A DNA stretch of 64,000 nucleotides, taken from assembly GCF_016904945.1 (NCBI RefSeq), contig NZ_JADIKF010000038.1:354241-418240 (forward strand). The letters run 5' to 3'. Under the pieces are notes generated by a model that did not search any database, was not told where the DNA came from, and saw only the letters and a list, made by a program, of their open reading frames with translations. Positions 51,544 to 62,886 of this stretch are shown here, piece after piece (the first letter of the stretch is position 1; the number at the start of each line of letters is the position of its first letter). The translations under genes were made by a program, and so were the position numbers. The stretch is from Dyella mobilis (GTDB lineage: Bacteria; Pseudomonadota; Gammaproteobacteria; Xanthomonadales; Rhodanobacteraceae).

Positions 51544-52440
51544 ATGAATGCCGTACTTGAGTATCCGGATAACGTTTCGGCGTCTCCGCTGACTGCCAGC
51601 GGCCTGGTTCACTGCTACGAAGGCAGCAACGTGCTGACCGGCGTGGACCTCACCCTGACGCCGGGCAGCGTACTGGGCTTGGTCGGCCGCAATGGCACCG
51701 GCAAATCCACGCTCATACGGGCCATGCTCGGATTGCTCGAGCCGCTGGCTGGCTCGGCGTTTGTTTTTGGCGAACCCGCCTTGAAGTTGAGCGACGAGGC
51801 CAAATCGCGCATTGCATACGTGCCGCAGCAACCGGAGGCCCTGGCTTGGCTCACGGTGCAGCAGATGCTTGATTTCGTGGGTAGGTTTTATCCGCGCTGG
51901 GATGCTCCGTTCATCCGCACCACGCTGGAGCGCTGGAAAATCCAGCCCAACCGCCTGCTGGCAAAGCTTTCTCCGGGCGAGCGCCAGCGCGTCGATCTCA
52001 TTCGCGCGTTCGCTTCGCAACCGGAGCTGCTGGTGCTCGACGAACCCGCCGCCTCGCTCGATCCGGTAGCGCGTCGCGAATTGCTGCGCGAGCTCGCGCT
52101 GCGTGCAGGCGAATCGGGCACAACGGTGCTGTTTTCCACGCACATCGTTTCCGACCTGGAACGCGTTGCCTCGGAAGTTGCCTTTCTGCACGAAGGCAAG
52201 CTGTTGCTGCACTGTGGCGTGGACGAAACCAAGGAACGCTATGCGCGTTTGTGGCTGCCCGCAAAAATGACGTCGGCCGCGCCATCGCAAAGCCTGAGCC
52301 GGCGCCGCAACCAGGACGGCAGCCTCAGCCTGATTGTCGAACGTGACCGCTACGGGCAATGGCCGCAAGCATCCACCATGCCCGGCGCACGCATTGACGC
52401 GCTGGGCCTGGAAGATCTTTTCGTGGAGATCGCCGAATGA
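51544..52440 (+). CDS. ABC transporter ATP-binding protein
   Basis: ATPase of 298 residues energising the adjacent membrane protein. Walker A GRNGTGKST is near residues 47-55, Q-loop around YVPQQPEALAW, signature LSPGERQRVDLIRA near 142-155, Walker B LLVLDEPAASLDP near 162-174 and the H-loop in LFSTHIVSDLE. The roughly 80-residue C-terminal part is typical of exporters related to YtrB/bacitracin systems. It follows the regulator by one base and overlaps the next gene by 4 nt (ATGA). Confidence 0.94.
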   Translation: MNAVLEYPDNVSASPLTASGLVHCYEGSNVLTGVDLTLTPGSVLGLVGRNGTGKSTLIRAMLGLLEPLAGSAFVFGEPALKLSDEAKSRIAYVPQQPEALAWLTVQQMLDFVGRFYPRWDAPFIRTTLERWKIQPNRLLAKLSPGERQRVDLIRAFASQPELLVLDEPAASLDPVARRELLRELALRAGESGTTVLFSTHIVSDLERVASEVAFLHEGKLLLHCGVDETKERYARLWLPAKMTSAAPSQSLSRRRNQDGSLSLIVERDRYGQWPQASTMPGARIDALGLEDLFVEIAE

Positions 52441-53915
52441 AAGCCCCGCCGATGATGATGGTGCTTTGGCGCTCGACCTCGTTGACGATGCGCTGGACGA
52501 TGTTGACCATTGCCGTACTGATCTGGTCCGCCAGCGCGATCTGCGCGATGTACTTGCATGCGCGCGAAGTCGTCTGGATAGCGGCTATCGTGGACGGCTA
52601 TGCAGGCCTCTTCGCCGGGTTGACGCTGCTGGCGCCCTCCCTGTTGTTGGCGGTGGATGCCAGGCAGCTGCGCATACCGCGCATGCACAATGTCGTTTTG
52701 CCCGGAATGATTTTTTATGCGCTGACATTGGCCGCGATACCCTCGATCCTACTCACCCTTGCCGGCGGCGAATTCGCAGGTATTTTTGCGATCCAGATGC
52801 TCGGCCTGACAGCAGGAACGGCGCTGGGATTGCTGCCGCGCTCCGTCGCCGCGGTGTCCGGCTTCGTGCCTGTTCTGGTCAGCAGCTTCAGGCCGTACCT
52901 CGCGTTGCCGCACTGGGCGAGCGGCGGCCTCTTTTGTGTTTTGGCAGGTGTCGCGCTCTTCTGTAGTGTCATCGCCGTTCGCTGGCGCCGACAGCTGCGC
53001 TCGGTTGACCCGTACCGGTTGAGCGCCAGTCGCGCGCTGGTCATGCAGAACCGCTCTCAGACGATGGGGTGGCATCGTTGGGGTGGGTGGGGCCAATCGC
53101 GCGACAGCGCCCTGGCAATGCAAACGGTGCCGGCCTGGATGCTTCCAAAGGCCGACTTGAACGGCACCGGACCTCGCGACCCGGCGCGCAGCCTGCGTGT
53201 TGCTCTCGGTGGCTGGCTGCTGCCCATCACCTGGCACAGCATGTTGTTGCGCTGGGTATCTGTCCTCGTGCCGATGGCGATCATTGCGTCGCTGTGCGCC
53301 CGCAGCGCGGGTGTCTCGATACTGTCACTGCTGGGATTGATCGTGCATGGCATGACGTTCGGCGTGTGGGTGTGGTTGGCCGGCTACGGCGGCGCCGCGT
53401 TGAGTCTCGTCGTCGCGGTGACGCTGCAACAGCGCTGGCGCAAGGCAAACGCGGAATTACCCTTGTTGGCGCTGCTGCCGGCGCTTGGCCACGGCTGGCC
53501 GCTGGTGCGCAATCTGCTGCGCGCCAGCCTGTTGCGCGTATTGACCATCCAGGCGGTTCTGCTGGCCCTCGTGCTGGCCGTGGCGCTCATTCAGCACGTG
53601 GACGCGTGGAGCGTCGGCATTGCACTGCTTGGCCAAGTCGCCGCAGCGGGTATCGCGCTGGTCTTCGCGCTGTCGAACTTCGGCGGCGTTTCGGTACCCA
53701 AATGGAGCGCCGGCCTGATCGCCGCCCTGTGCTTTGGGCTGGTCGGGTTCGACAACGTTTGCATGCCGTTTTTCAGCCCCTCCCCCGTGCTCGGCGGATC
53801 TTCCACGGTCTTGCTGGCTTCGGCCTGGATGCTGGTCATTCTGGCGTTGGGATGGATGGCCTGGCGCGGTTGGTGCGGCGTACAACGGCGGCCGCATCCG
53901 TTTCTGCCGGCCTGA
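52437..53915 (+). CDS. ABC transporter membrane protein
   Basis: A 492-residue polytopic protein, about 10-12 membrane segments, translationally coupled (ATGA) to the ATPase. Hydrophobic blocks alternate with short arginine-rich loops (for example AVRWRRQLRSVDPYR near residue 180). No catalytic motif is present. Together with the ATPase and YtrA-type regulator it forms a three-gene export or envelope-stress unit. The substrate is unknown; peptide antibiotics are typical for such systems. Confidence 0.85.
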   Translation: MKAPPMMMVLWRSTSLTMRWTMLTIAVLIWSASAICAMYLHAREVVWIAAIVDGYAGLFAGLTLLAPSLLLAVDARQLRIPRMHNVVLPGMIFYALTLAAIPSILLTLAGGEFAGIFAIQMLGLTAGTALGLLPRSVAAVSGFVPVLVSSFRPYLALPHWASGGLFCVLAGVALFCSVIAVRWRRQLRSVDPYRLSASRALVMQNRSQTMGWHRWGGWGQSRDSALAMQTVPAWMLPKADLNGTGPRDPARSLRVALGGWLLPITWHSMLLRWVSVLVPMAIIASLCARSAGVSILSLLGLIVHGMTFGVWVWLAGYGGAALSLVVAVTLQQRWRKANAELPLLALLPALGHGWPLVRNLLRASLLRVLTIQAVLLALVLAVALIQHVDAWSVGIALLGQVAAAGIALVFALSNFGGVSVPKWSAGLIAALCFGLVGFDNVCMPFFSPSPVLGGSSTVLLASAWMLVILALGWMAWRGWCGVQRRPHPFLPA

Positions 53916-54001
53916 TCCCTGTCGAGGTGCCTTCATGCACGTGGGCAGGGCCCGGATGAACTGCTAGCGTTGGGGTTTGCCCGTGTTCCCGGAACGTCGT
54001 C

Positions 54002-56056
54002 ATGCTCAAGCCCTCTCGCCTGCTGCTGCCGCTGCTGGCAGCCCTGTTTGCCCCCCTCGCCGTTGCCGATACCCCTCATGCGACGACCACCGATCCGCGT
54101 ATCGACGCCTTGCTGACCCAACTGGGCAAGGTGCGCAGCATCGGCGAGGTGGCGTTGTCGCCGGATGGCCATCAGCTGGCCTGGGTGGTGGACACGAATG
54201 ACAAGCCGGGCATCATGCTCGCCGATGCCGATGGCAAGAACGCGCACAGCGTCGGCCTGGCCTCCAAGCCGGGCAGTTGCAGCGAGTCCGGACTGGCCTG
54301 GGCGCCCGATTCGCGCCATCTGGCCTTCCTTTCGAACTGCGCCAGTTCGCACAGTTCGATGGGCGGGAAGCAGGCGGATGTCTATGTGCTGGACACCCAG
54401 TCGCAGGAAAAGCCCGCCCGTCTCTCCAACCTGAGCGGCTACGTGCATGCGCTGAGCTGGGCACCGGATGGCAAATCGCTGGCCTTCCTTTACGTGGAGG
54501 GCGCCACGCGCCGCGCCAGTGCACTGGCGGCGGCGAAGCCGCAGACCGGCGAAATTGGCGTGGAAGGCATCGAAGTGCAACGCGTGGCGACACTGCCGGC
54601 TCAAGGCGGCACGGCGCAGTGGGTCACCCCTGCCGATAGCTATGTCTACGAATTCAGCTGGGCGCCGGACAGCCAGCGCGTGGCTTATGTTGCCGCTCCG
54701 GCACCGGGCGACAACAATTGGTGGATCGCTCAGCTCTACGTGCAGGGCGTGCAGGCAGACTCGGCGCGCACGGCGCTGGTCAATCCCGGCACGGTGAGCG
54801 GCCCGCTACGTGGCTTGCAGATCGCCGTGCCGCGCTGGTCGCCGGACGGTTCGCGCATCGCCTTCATCGGCGGCTTGATGAGCGACCAGGGCGCGACCGG
54901 TGGCGACCTCTACAGCGTGCCTGCAAGCGGCGGCGCTCCAACCGACCTCACGCCCGGCATTCACGTCACCCCCGCATGGTTCAGCTGGAGCTCGCCGCAG
55001 TCGATGCTGGTCAGCCAGATCAGCAGCGGCAAGGTGCAATTGGCGGAGTACGCCGTTCAAGCCGATCACGCGCAACAGCAGCGCGTGCTGTTTACCGCTC
55101 CAGGCTATGTCGGCGACGGCACGGCCGAAGCCGCGCTGTCGTTTTCTGCCGATCACCGGCAGGTCGCGTTCGGGCAATCTTCTTACGAGTCGGCGCCGGA
55201 GGTATACGCAGGCGCGATCGGTGATCGGATGCCGGCGGCGGTCACATCCCTCAATGCAGGATTGAAGCCGAGCTGGGGCAAGGCCCAGTCGGTGGAATGG
55301 AACAGCGAAGGCTTCCACGTGCAGGGCTGGCTGCTGTATCCGGTCAACTACGATCCCAGCAAGCGTTATCCGATGATCGTGAATATTCACGGCGGCCCGT
55401 CTTCGGCCGTGGTCCCGCACTGGCCGTCGGTGGGTTATGGTGCGGCGCCGTTTTCCGCGCTCGGCTATTTCGTGTTCATGACCAATCCGCGCGGCAGCTT
55501 CGGCGAAGGCGAGGCATTCGTGCAGGCCAATCGCAAGGACTTCGGTTACGGCGACCTGCGCGACACCTTGGCCGGCGTCGATGCGGTGGAGAAGCTGGTA
55601 CCGGTGGACGATCGCCGCCTGGGCCTGACCGGCTGGAGCTACGGCGGCTTCATGAGCATGTTTGCACCGACCCAGACGCAGCGCTTCCGTGCAGTGGTGG
55701 CAGGCGCCGGCATCGCCAATTGGCAGAGCTATTACGGGCAGAACCTGATCGACCAATGGATGGTCCCGTTCTTCGGTGCCTCGGTGTATGACGACCCGGC
55801 GGTCTATGCGAAGAGCTCGGCGATCAACTTCATCAAGAAAGTGAAAACGCCTACGCTGATCGTGGTGGGCGAACGCGATGCGGAATGTCCCGCCCCGCAA
55901 TCGTTCGAATACTGGCACGCCTTGCGCGCGCTGGGTGTGCCGACGTCGTTGGTGGTTTATCCCAACGAAGGACACCATTTCTACAACCCGGCGAATCAGC
56001 GCGATGTTCTGCAGCGTGCCTTGAACTGGTTCGAGAAATATCTGCCGCCCCAATAA
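54002..56056 (+). CDS. secreted S9 family peptidase (acyl-/dipeptidyl-peptidase type)
   Basis: Serine peptidase of 684 residues with signal peptide (LLLPLLAALFAPLAVA). WD40-like propeller repeats follow (LSPDGHQLAWV, WAPDSRHLAFLS, WAPDGKSLAFLY), and then the hydrolase domain. The nucleophile is Ser546 in GWSYGG, the acid Asp lies in VVGERDAECP and the His in PNEGHHFYNP. It is a third S9 enzyme in the window and of a different subgroup from the pair at 27-31 kb. Confidence 0.93.
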   Translation: MLKPSRLLLPLLAALFAPLAVADTPHATTTDPRIDALLTQLGKVRSIGEVALSPDGHQLAWVVDTNDKPGIMLADADGKNAHSVGLASKPGSCSESGLAWAPDSRHLAFLSNCASSHSSMGGKQADVYVLDTQSQEKPARLSNLSGYVHALSWAPDGKSLAFLYVEGATRRASALAAAKPQTGEIGVEGIEVQRVATLPAQGGTAQWVTPADSYVYEFSWAPDSQRVAYVAAPAPGDNNWWIAQLYVQGVQADSARTALVNPGTVSGPLRGLQIAVPRWSPDGSRIAFIGGLMSDQGATGGDLYSVPASGGAPTDLTPGIHVTPAWFSWSSPQSMLVSQISSGKVQLAEYAVQADHAQQQRVLFTAPGYVGDGTAEAALSFSADHRQVAFGQSSYESAPEVYAGAIGDRMPAAVTSLNAGLKPSWGKAQSVEWNSEGFHVQGWLLYPVNYDPSKRYPMIVNIHGGPSSAVVPHWPSVGYGAAPFSALGYFVFMTNPRGSFGEGEAFVQANRKDFGYGDLRDTLAGVDAVEKLVPVDDRRLGLTGWSYGGFMSMFAPTQTQRFRAVVAGAGIANWQSYYGQNLIDQWMVPFFGASVYDDPAVYAKSSAINFIKKVKTPTLIVVGERDAECPAPQSFEYWHALRALGVPTSLVVYPNEGHHFYNPANQRDVLQRALNWFEKYLPPQ

Positions 56057-56134
56057 GCCGGCGACGGCGGGTCGATATTGAACGCCAACCGGGATGCTTC
56101 GATCATCTGGTTGGCGTGCGGCTCCCTGGCGAAT

Positions 56135-57217
56135 TCAAAACAGCTCGCCCTGTGGCGAGGCTTTTCGTGGCGGAATGAAGTGCGATGTGTTCAATTGCAA
56201 TTCGCGCGCACGCCCGAAGCCGTGACGCCTGCAAGCGATATCGAAGCGCCGGCGCAGTAATTCAGCAAACACGCCCTGGCCGCGCATGCGCGTAGCAAAG
56301 TTGCTGTCGTAGTCGCGCCCGCCGTTCATCTGCTGCACCAGGCTCATCACGTGCGTCGCGCGTTGCGGTGCGTGCAGCTCGAGCCATTCGCGAAACAAGG
56401 CTTTCAATTCGTGCGGCAACCGCAGCACGGTATAACCTGCGCACGAAGCACCCGCTTCGGCTGCCTGGTCCAGCACCGCCTCCAAGTCACGGTCGTTCAA
56501 AGCCGGGATGATCGGTGCTACGAGCACGCCCACCGGTACACCTGCTTCCGCCAAGGTTTTGATCGCCTTGATGCGCCGGTGCGGCGCGCTCGCACGCGGT
56601 TCCAGCTTGGCCGCCAGATGGTTGTCCAGCGAATTGACGGATATGAATACCTGCACCAACCGCTCGCGCGCCATCGGCACGAGAATGTCCAGGTCGCGCT
56701 CAACCAGCGCGTTCTTGGTGACGATCGTGCAAGGGTGATGGCATTGGGCCAGCACCTCCAGTGCCGCGCGAGTCAGTCGCCAGCGCTTTTCGATCGGCTG
56801 ATAGGGATCGGTGTTGCTGCCGATGTTGATCGGGCTGACCGTGTAGCCCGGCTTGGCCAGGTCGGCATGCAACACCTCGGCCAGGTTGGTTTTGGCGCGC
56901 AACTTGGTTTCGAAGTCGAGTCCCGGCGACAAATTGAGATAGCTGTGGCTGGGGCGCGCAAAACAGTAGATGCAGCCGTGTTCACAACCGCGGTAGGGGT
57001 TCATGGCCTGGCTGAACTTGAGGTCGGGCGAATCGTTCTGCGTGATGACACTGCGCGCGCGCTCTTCCGTCACTTCGGTGCGAGGGCGAGCAACTTCTTC
57101 GTCCAGCACGTCGCGTTGCCAGCCGTCGTCTTCCGCGTGATGACGGATCGTTTCGAAACGCCCTTCCGGATTGGAAGCGGCGCCGCGGCCTTTGAATGCA
57201 CGAGGTAGATCGACCAT
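56135..57217 (-). CDS. PA0069 family radical SAM protein
   Basis: Radical SAM enzyme of 360 residues related to spore photoproduct lyase (SplB-like). The cluster motif CEHGCIYC (C-x3-C-x2-C, about residues 80-87) is followed by ARPSHSYLNLSPGLDFETK, a signature of the PA0069 group. Its reaction is unknown. The start region GRGAASNPEGRFE is typical. It ends convergent with the S9 peptidase gene and is followed upstream by the membrane patatin on the same strand. Confidence 0.92.
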   Translation of the reverse strand: MVDLPRAFKGRGAASNPEGRFETIRHHAEDDGWQRDVLDEEVARPRTEVTEERARSVITQNDSPDLKFSQAMNPYRGCEHGCIYCFARPSHSYLNLSPGLDFETKLRAKTNLAEVLHADLAKPGYTVSPINIGSNTDPYQPIEKRWRLTRAALEVLAQCHHPCTIVTKNALVERDLDILVPMARERLVQVFISVNSLDNHLAAKLEPRASAPHRRIKAIKTLAEAGVPVGVLVAPIIPALNDRDLEAVLDQAAEAGASCAGYTVLRLPHELKALFREWLELHAPQRATHVMSLVQQMNGGRDYDSNFATRMRGQGVFAELLRRRFDIACRRHGFGRARELQLNTSHFIPPRKASPQGELF

Positions 57218-57259
57218 TCGGCGATGATGCCCCGAAACCGTCTCAGACGGCGCGACACG

Positions 57260-59449
57260 TCATGGCTGTTTGGCCGTGCGCAATCGCTGCGCAAGCCAGC
57301 CGGCCATGCCTGCAAGCGGATAGTTCTGTTCCAGCTGCCGATGCATTTCGGCGAATACCGGCGGCGAGATCGCCCAGCCCAATGGCAATGGATAATTGCC
57401 CGGACACAGGCGCAGATGCCAAAGAATGTCGCTGTCGCCAGCATCCGCCGGTTGAATGTGCAGCGACGCAAGCAATTCTTCGCGCGCGTATTCGCCGCGC
57501 GCGTCGCGGGTGTCGAGCAGGGCAACGAGGGGAGCGGTGGCTTCGCCGTAGCTCGAACGTTCCGATGCGCTCGGTATCCGGCTGCACGCCGCCGAATAGA
57601 GAGGAATCGGTTGACGGGTGTCGTGCGCGTCGACAAAGTCGCGCAGGCTGGGATCGTTGCTGATGTGCAAGGCGATGATCTGCACCGGCTGTCCCTGCTT
57701 GGCCGCAATGGCGCGCAAGCGGCGGACGATTTCGCGCAGGGTGGCGGCGCCTGAATTCTCGAAATAGCCGCCATCGACCAATTGGAAGTCTGCCGGCACG
57801 GGCGATGATTCGCTGGGAAGTGCTGCTGTCTCGAGCGTGCCGGCGGGACTCAGATAAGTGAAGCGTGCGCTGTTGAGCACCACTTCGCTCAACGGTATGC
57901 GCGGATCCAGCCACAGCGAACCGTCGTAGGCGGTCGTCCAGGGACTTTTATCGAACGGCCGGAATGGGTCCTGCACGAATCGCCAGCCCTGCCCTACCGT
58001 CGTACTGTTGAAGAAGAGCGCGGGCACGTCGGTGTTTACGCTGCCATCGGCACGTGTATAGAGCTCGGAAAACGGGTGCGCGAACGCATTCATGCCTTGC
58101 GCTTGCGCAGCCTGTTCCCAGGCCGTGGTCAAGGCACGTCCCCGATCGTCGAACAGCGCGCCGGGCATCCAACGTTGAGTGAAGTCGACAAACCACGCAT
58201 TGGCCATCACCGGCGCAAGAAAGTCGTGGTTGAGCATCTGCTCGACACGCGTTTGCGCGGCGAGGCCCGTTTTCGGCGCAACCTGCAAAGCGCTGACATA
58301 GGCGGCCAAGCCAAGACTTCCGCCCGATACGCCGCTTGCCGCGAACGTATAGCGCTCGAACATCGGTTCGCCACCCTCGGGCGGTACAGCCTGATCGACG
58401 AGCGTGGTGAAGCGGCTCAGCACCATCGCGGTCCAGGCCGCGCTGCGCAAGCCTCCACCTTCGGTCGACACCACGATGACCGGACAGGAATGCTGCGGCA
58501 CGCATCGGCTGCGCAGCCACGTCGTGGCGTAGTCATCGAAACGGGGCCGACGATCGGCCGGTGGGACAGCCGGCCGCTGGTGCGTGCTCATGGACGGGTA
58601 CTGGCGCACGCGGTGGTTGTCGTTCAAATGCAGGGCATGCAGGCTCACGGCCGCCAACAGCAGCAAGCTGAGCAGTGGAATGCCGCGGCGATCGGCGAGC
58701 ATGCAGAGGAATCCACCACTCATGCAAAAGAAGCTTCCCACGATCAGCAACACGGCCAGCGAACCCAGGCTGTCGAATTGACGTGGCTGAATCACCACCA
58801 GCACGGTAATCAATACGTTGAGGATCAGCGCCGCGATAAAAATGCTGAGTGGCACGGTACCAAGCGTACGGATGGAATCGGACCTGCGCGCATGCGCATT
58901 CGAGATCCGATATCCACCCGGCAGCGAGCGCCGCCCGATGAAGAAGGTGAGGATGGCCGCGGCCTCCACCAACAGCCCCGCCACGTGCCAATTGCGCCGA
59001 TGACACTGCTCGGCAGTCATGCACGTGGCATGCGGCGTGCCCCGCAAGGTCATCAAGTAGCCGAACAGCACCAATAAAGGCACCAGGGCACCGAGGACGC
59101 GCGGCAGCCATCGGCGCAACGGCGCAGCACGCGGATCCTGCAGCGCCGGCCAGCGAGGGTAGACCAGGTGGTAGGCATTGCGGGCGGAGTACCACACGGC
59201 CAGGCCAGCGAGGGCACTGGTCGCCAGCAGGGCGACATAGCGCGCGTTGCTGGGGTCGGCCCATACCGCGATCAGGAACAGTTCGCTGGCCTGATCGACG
59301 TTGCTGATCACCAGCGCTGCGAAAGCAAGCACCAGCAGGGAAACCCGGATCGGCTTGCAGTGATCCAGCCCGATGGCCAAACCGTCAAAGACCTTCCAGA
59401 GTGATTGCCGCCAGCGCACCGGTGCGCCGGGCGGATCGGGTTCGGCCAT
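57260..59449 (-). CDS. membrane-anchored patatin-like phospholipase
   Basis: A 729-residue protein with six or seven predicted membrane segments in its first 270 residues, then a patatin domain. The oxyanion segment STEGGGLRSAAW is near residue 325, the nucleophile Ser in ASGVSGGSLG near 374 and the catalytic Asp in LVDGGYFENSG near 557. The Ser-Asp pair is intact. The fusion to a membrane domain is unusual relative to secreted or soluble patatins. It is 42 bp upstream of the radical SAM gene in the same direction, so they may be one operon. Confidence 0.85.
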   Translation of the reverse strand: MAEPDPPGAPVRWRQSLWKVFDGLAIGLDHCKPIRVSLLVLAFAALVISNVDQASELFLIAVWADPSNARYVALLATSALAGLAVWYSARNAYHLVYPRWPALQDPRAAPLRRWLPRVLGALVPLLVLFGYLMTLRGTPHATCMTAEQCHRRNWHVAGLLVEAAAILTFFIGRRSLPGGYRISNAHARRSDSIRTLGTVPLSIFIAALILNVLITVLVVIQPRQFDSLGSLAVLLIVGSFFCMSGGFLCMLADRRGIPLLSLLLLAAVSLHALHLNDNHRVRQYPSMSTHQRPAVPPADRRPRFDDYATTWLRSRCVPQHSCPVIVVSTEGGGLRSAAWTAMVLSRFTTLVDQAVPPEGGEPMFERYTFAASGVSGGSLGLAAYVSALQVAPKTGLAAQTRVEQMLNHDFLAPVMANAWFVDFTQRWMPGALFDDRGRALTTAWEQAAQAQGMNAFAHPFSELYTRADGSVNTDVPALFFNSTTVGQGWRFVQDPFRPFDKSPWTTAYDGSLWLDPRIPLSEVVLNSARFTYLSPAGTLETAALPSESSPVPADFQLVDGGYFENSGAATLREIVRRLRAIAAKQGQPVQIIALHISNDPSLRDFVDAHDTRQPIPLYSAACSRIPSASERSSYGEATAPLVALLDTRDARGEYAREELLASLHIQPADAGDSDILWHLRLCPGNYPLPLGWAISPPVFAEMHRQLEQNYPLAGMAGWLAQRLRTAKQP

Positions 59450-59490
59450 CGCTACGTATTCCCCTGCGTAGGATCAAGGCGGTCATATTA

Positions 59491-59756
59491 GGGCCTGTTA
59501 GCACTATTTTCGTGGCCCGCGCCGGGAGCTGTTTGCGCGCCAGCCAAGGAAGAGTGAGGGAGTGTACGTCCGTACACGACCGAGCGATGACGCGGGATTG
59601 CGGGCAAACAGACCCGGCCCGTAGGGTTGCCGTTGAGTGGCCGCCATGCGGCAGCACGCGGCACCGGCTTGGCAGCCAGCCAAGTCAGTGCCACGCACTA
59701 CCACCTGACGACCACTCAACGACAACGCGGGCTACGAAAATAGTGCTAACAGGCCC
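59491..59756. mobile_element. 266-bp MITE-like element with 31-bp terminal inverted repeats
   Basis: The ends 59491-59521 and 59726-59756 are inverted copies with one mismatch, beginning GGGCCTGTTAGCACTATTTT. TA dinucleotides flank both sides (59489-59490, 59757-59758), consistent with a TA target duplication as in Tc1/mariner or IS630-type elements. Inside are further dyads: GTGTACG/CGTACAC (59562-59577), CTGTTTGC../..GCAAACAG (59529-59611) and a 15-bp pair at 59626-59640 and 59712-59726. There is no transposase gene, so mobilisation would be in trans. Confidence 0.88.
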
Positions 59757-59854
59757 TAGGCCAGACTGGTAAAGAGCTGGTGACGACATCGCATTTCCCC
59801 GCTGGCTGCGGAGCTAAAATGCTCGCTACGCGACGAGTCCAAAAGGAGCCGTCC

Positions 59855-60073
59855 ATGCGATGGTTGTGGTTGCTGGCAACACTGTTGTCGCTGGTTTTGT
59901 GTTTTACCCGGCACGGCCCCGGCGCCATGGCTTTGTGGCTGCTGCTGGCCATCGTTGGGGCAATCGCTACCGCGTTGATGTTTGCGCAGGCGCGCATCGA
60001 CGCCAACGCACAACCCGAACCGCCACTTGAACAGTGGCGAAACCGGCAGCGCGAAAAATCTGGCGAAGAGTGA
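59855..60073 (+). CDS. small membrane protein of unknown function
   Basis: A 72-residue protein with two hydrophobic segments (RWLWLLATLLSLVLC and MALWLLLAIVGAIATALM) and a polar C-terminal tail (QPEPPLEQWRNRQREK). AAGGAG stands 7 nt before the ATG at 59855, so translation is well supported. It lies between the MITE-like element and acs. I do not recognise a family. Confidence 0.78.
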   Translation: MRWLWLLATLLSLVLCFTRHGPGAMALWLLLAIVGAIATALMFAQARIDANAQPEPPLEQWRNRQREKSGEE

Positions 60074-60197
60074 ATGCTGCACCGCAACTTTGGCGGTTTA
60101 GCCGCCTAAACGCTACACTCGGTGGGTTGACGCTGCGCAGGTGTCATGCAGTTCCCACTGAGAGGGCTCCCGGGCGATCGGTGAGCAGGAGGCAAGC

Positions 60198-62138
<1,941 letters not shown>

Positions 62139-62200
62139 TTCGACCTCACCGACAGCCGCCGCTTCTTGTCTCAAGCGGCGGCTGTCGGCAGCATGCGTCA

Positions 62201-62845
62201 ATGCGCACCGTCCTCGGGCACGATATAGCCGAAATCACCTCTCGCCTGGACCGCACTTGCGTCCACGTGTGGCTGCTCGACTATCAAAGAACACAACACC
62301 GCCGCCCTTTGCTTTCGCTGCTGGGCAGTTATCTCGGGCTGCCATCCGAGCAGGTCGTATTGCGGGAGGGCGAGCATGGCCGTCCCGAACTGGCATCCCC
62401 ATGGAACCGGCTTCTGCAATTCAATTGGTCGCACAGCGGGGGCAAGGCCGTTATCGCCGTCGCGCGCGACATCGTTCCCGGCATCGACATCGAACGCATC
62501 CGGCCAAGGCCGCGCGCCATCGCATTGGCTGAGCGTTTTTTTCATCCGGATGAATGCAGCGATCTCTCTGCGTTGGACGCTGCCCAGCGCGAATACGCCT
62601 TTTTGCGCGTTTGGACCGGCAAGGAAGCCGTGGTCAAAGCCCTTGGTCGAGGCGTCGCCTTTGGCCTTGATCGGCTGCGTTTGAGCGTACCGCCGCGCGA
62701 GCCCGGACTGCTCTGGCTGGATGGCGACGATGCATCCCAATGGCAGTTGCAGCAACTCGAGCTCGATACCGGCTACGTGGCCAGTCTGGCCTGGCGCGGG
62801 CCGCCTTTGCTGGTAAACATCTGGACACTTGCCGCGGACGCCTGA
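62201..62845 (+). CDS. 4'-phosphopantetheinyl transferase (Sfp-type)
   Basis: Transfers phosphopantetheine from CoA to carrier proteins. 214 residues of the longer Sfp/EntD-like kind. The Mg-binding and CoA-binding residues are in [12 protein letters not shown] (about residue 90) and the [14 protein letters not shown] motif (about 140). No NRPS, PKS or siderophore synthase gene is in the window, so its partner is elsewhere. ATG at 62201. Between acs and pdxJ on the same strand. Confidence 0.9.
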   Translation: MRTVLGHDIAEITSRLDRTCVHVWLLDYQRTQHRRPLLSLLGSYLGLPSEQVVLREGEHGRPELASPWNRLLQFNWSHSGGKAVIAVARDIVPGIDIERIRPRPRAIALAERFFHPDECSDLSALDAAQREYAFLRVWTGKEAVVKALGRGVAFGLDRLRLSVPPREPGLLWLDGDDASQWQLQQLELDTGYVASLAWRGPPLLVNIWTLAADA

Positions 62846-62886
62846 ACGGCGCACTGTGGTCGGCCCGAAGCACGTTTTTCAAGTCC

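Noticed and set aside
57260..59449. CBASS or similar defence operon based on the membrane patatin
   Set aside because: No cyclic-oligonucleotide synthase or partner gene is next to it; the neighbour is a PA0069 radical SAM protein. A defence role is not supported beyond analogy.
59491..59756. Insertion sequence with its own transposase
   Set aside because: The element is only 266 bp and no frame inside encodes a transposase fragment that I can recognise, so a non-autonomous MITE-like element is the better call.
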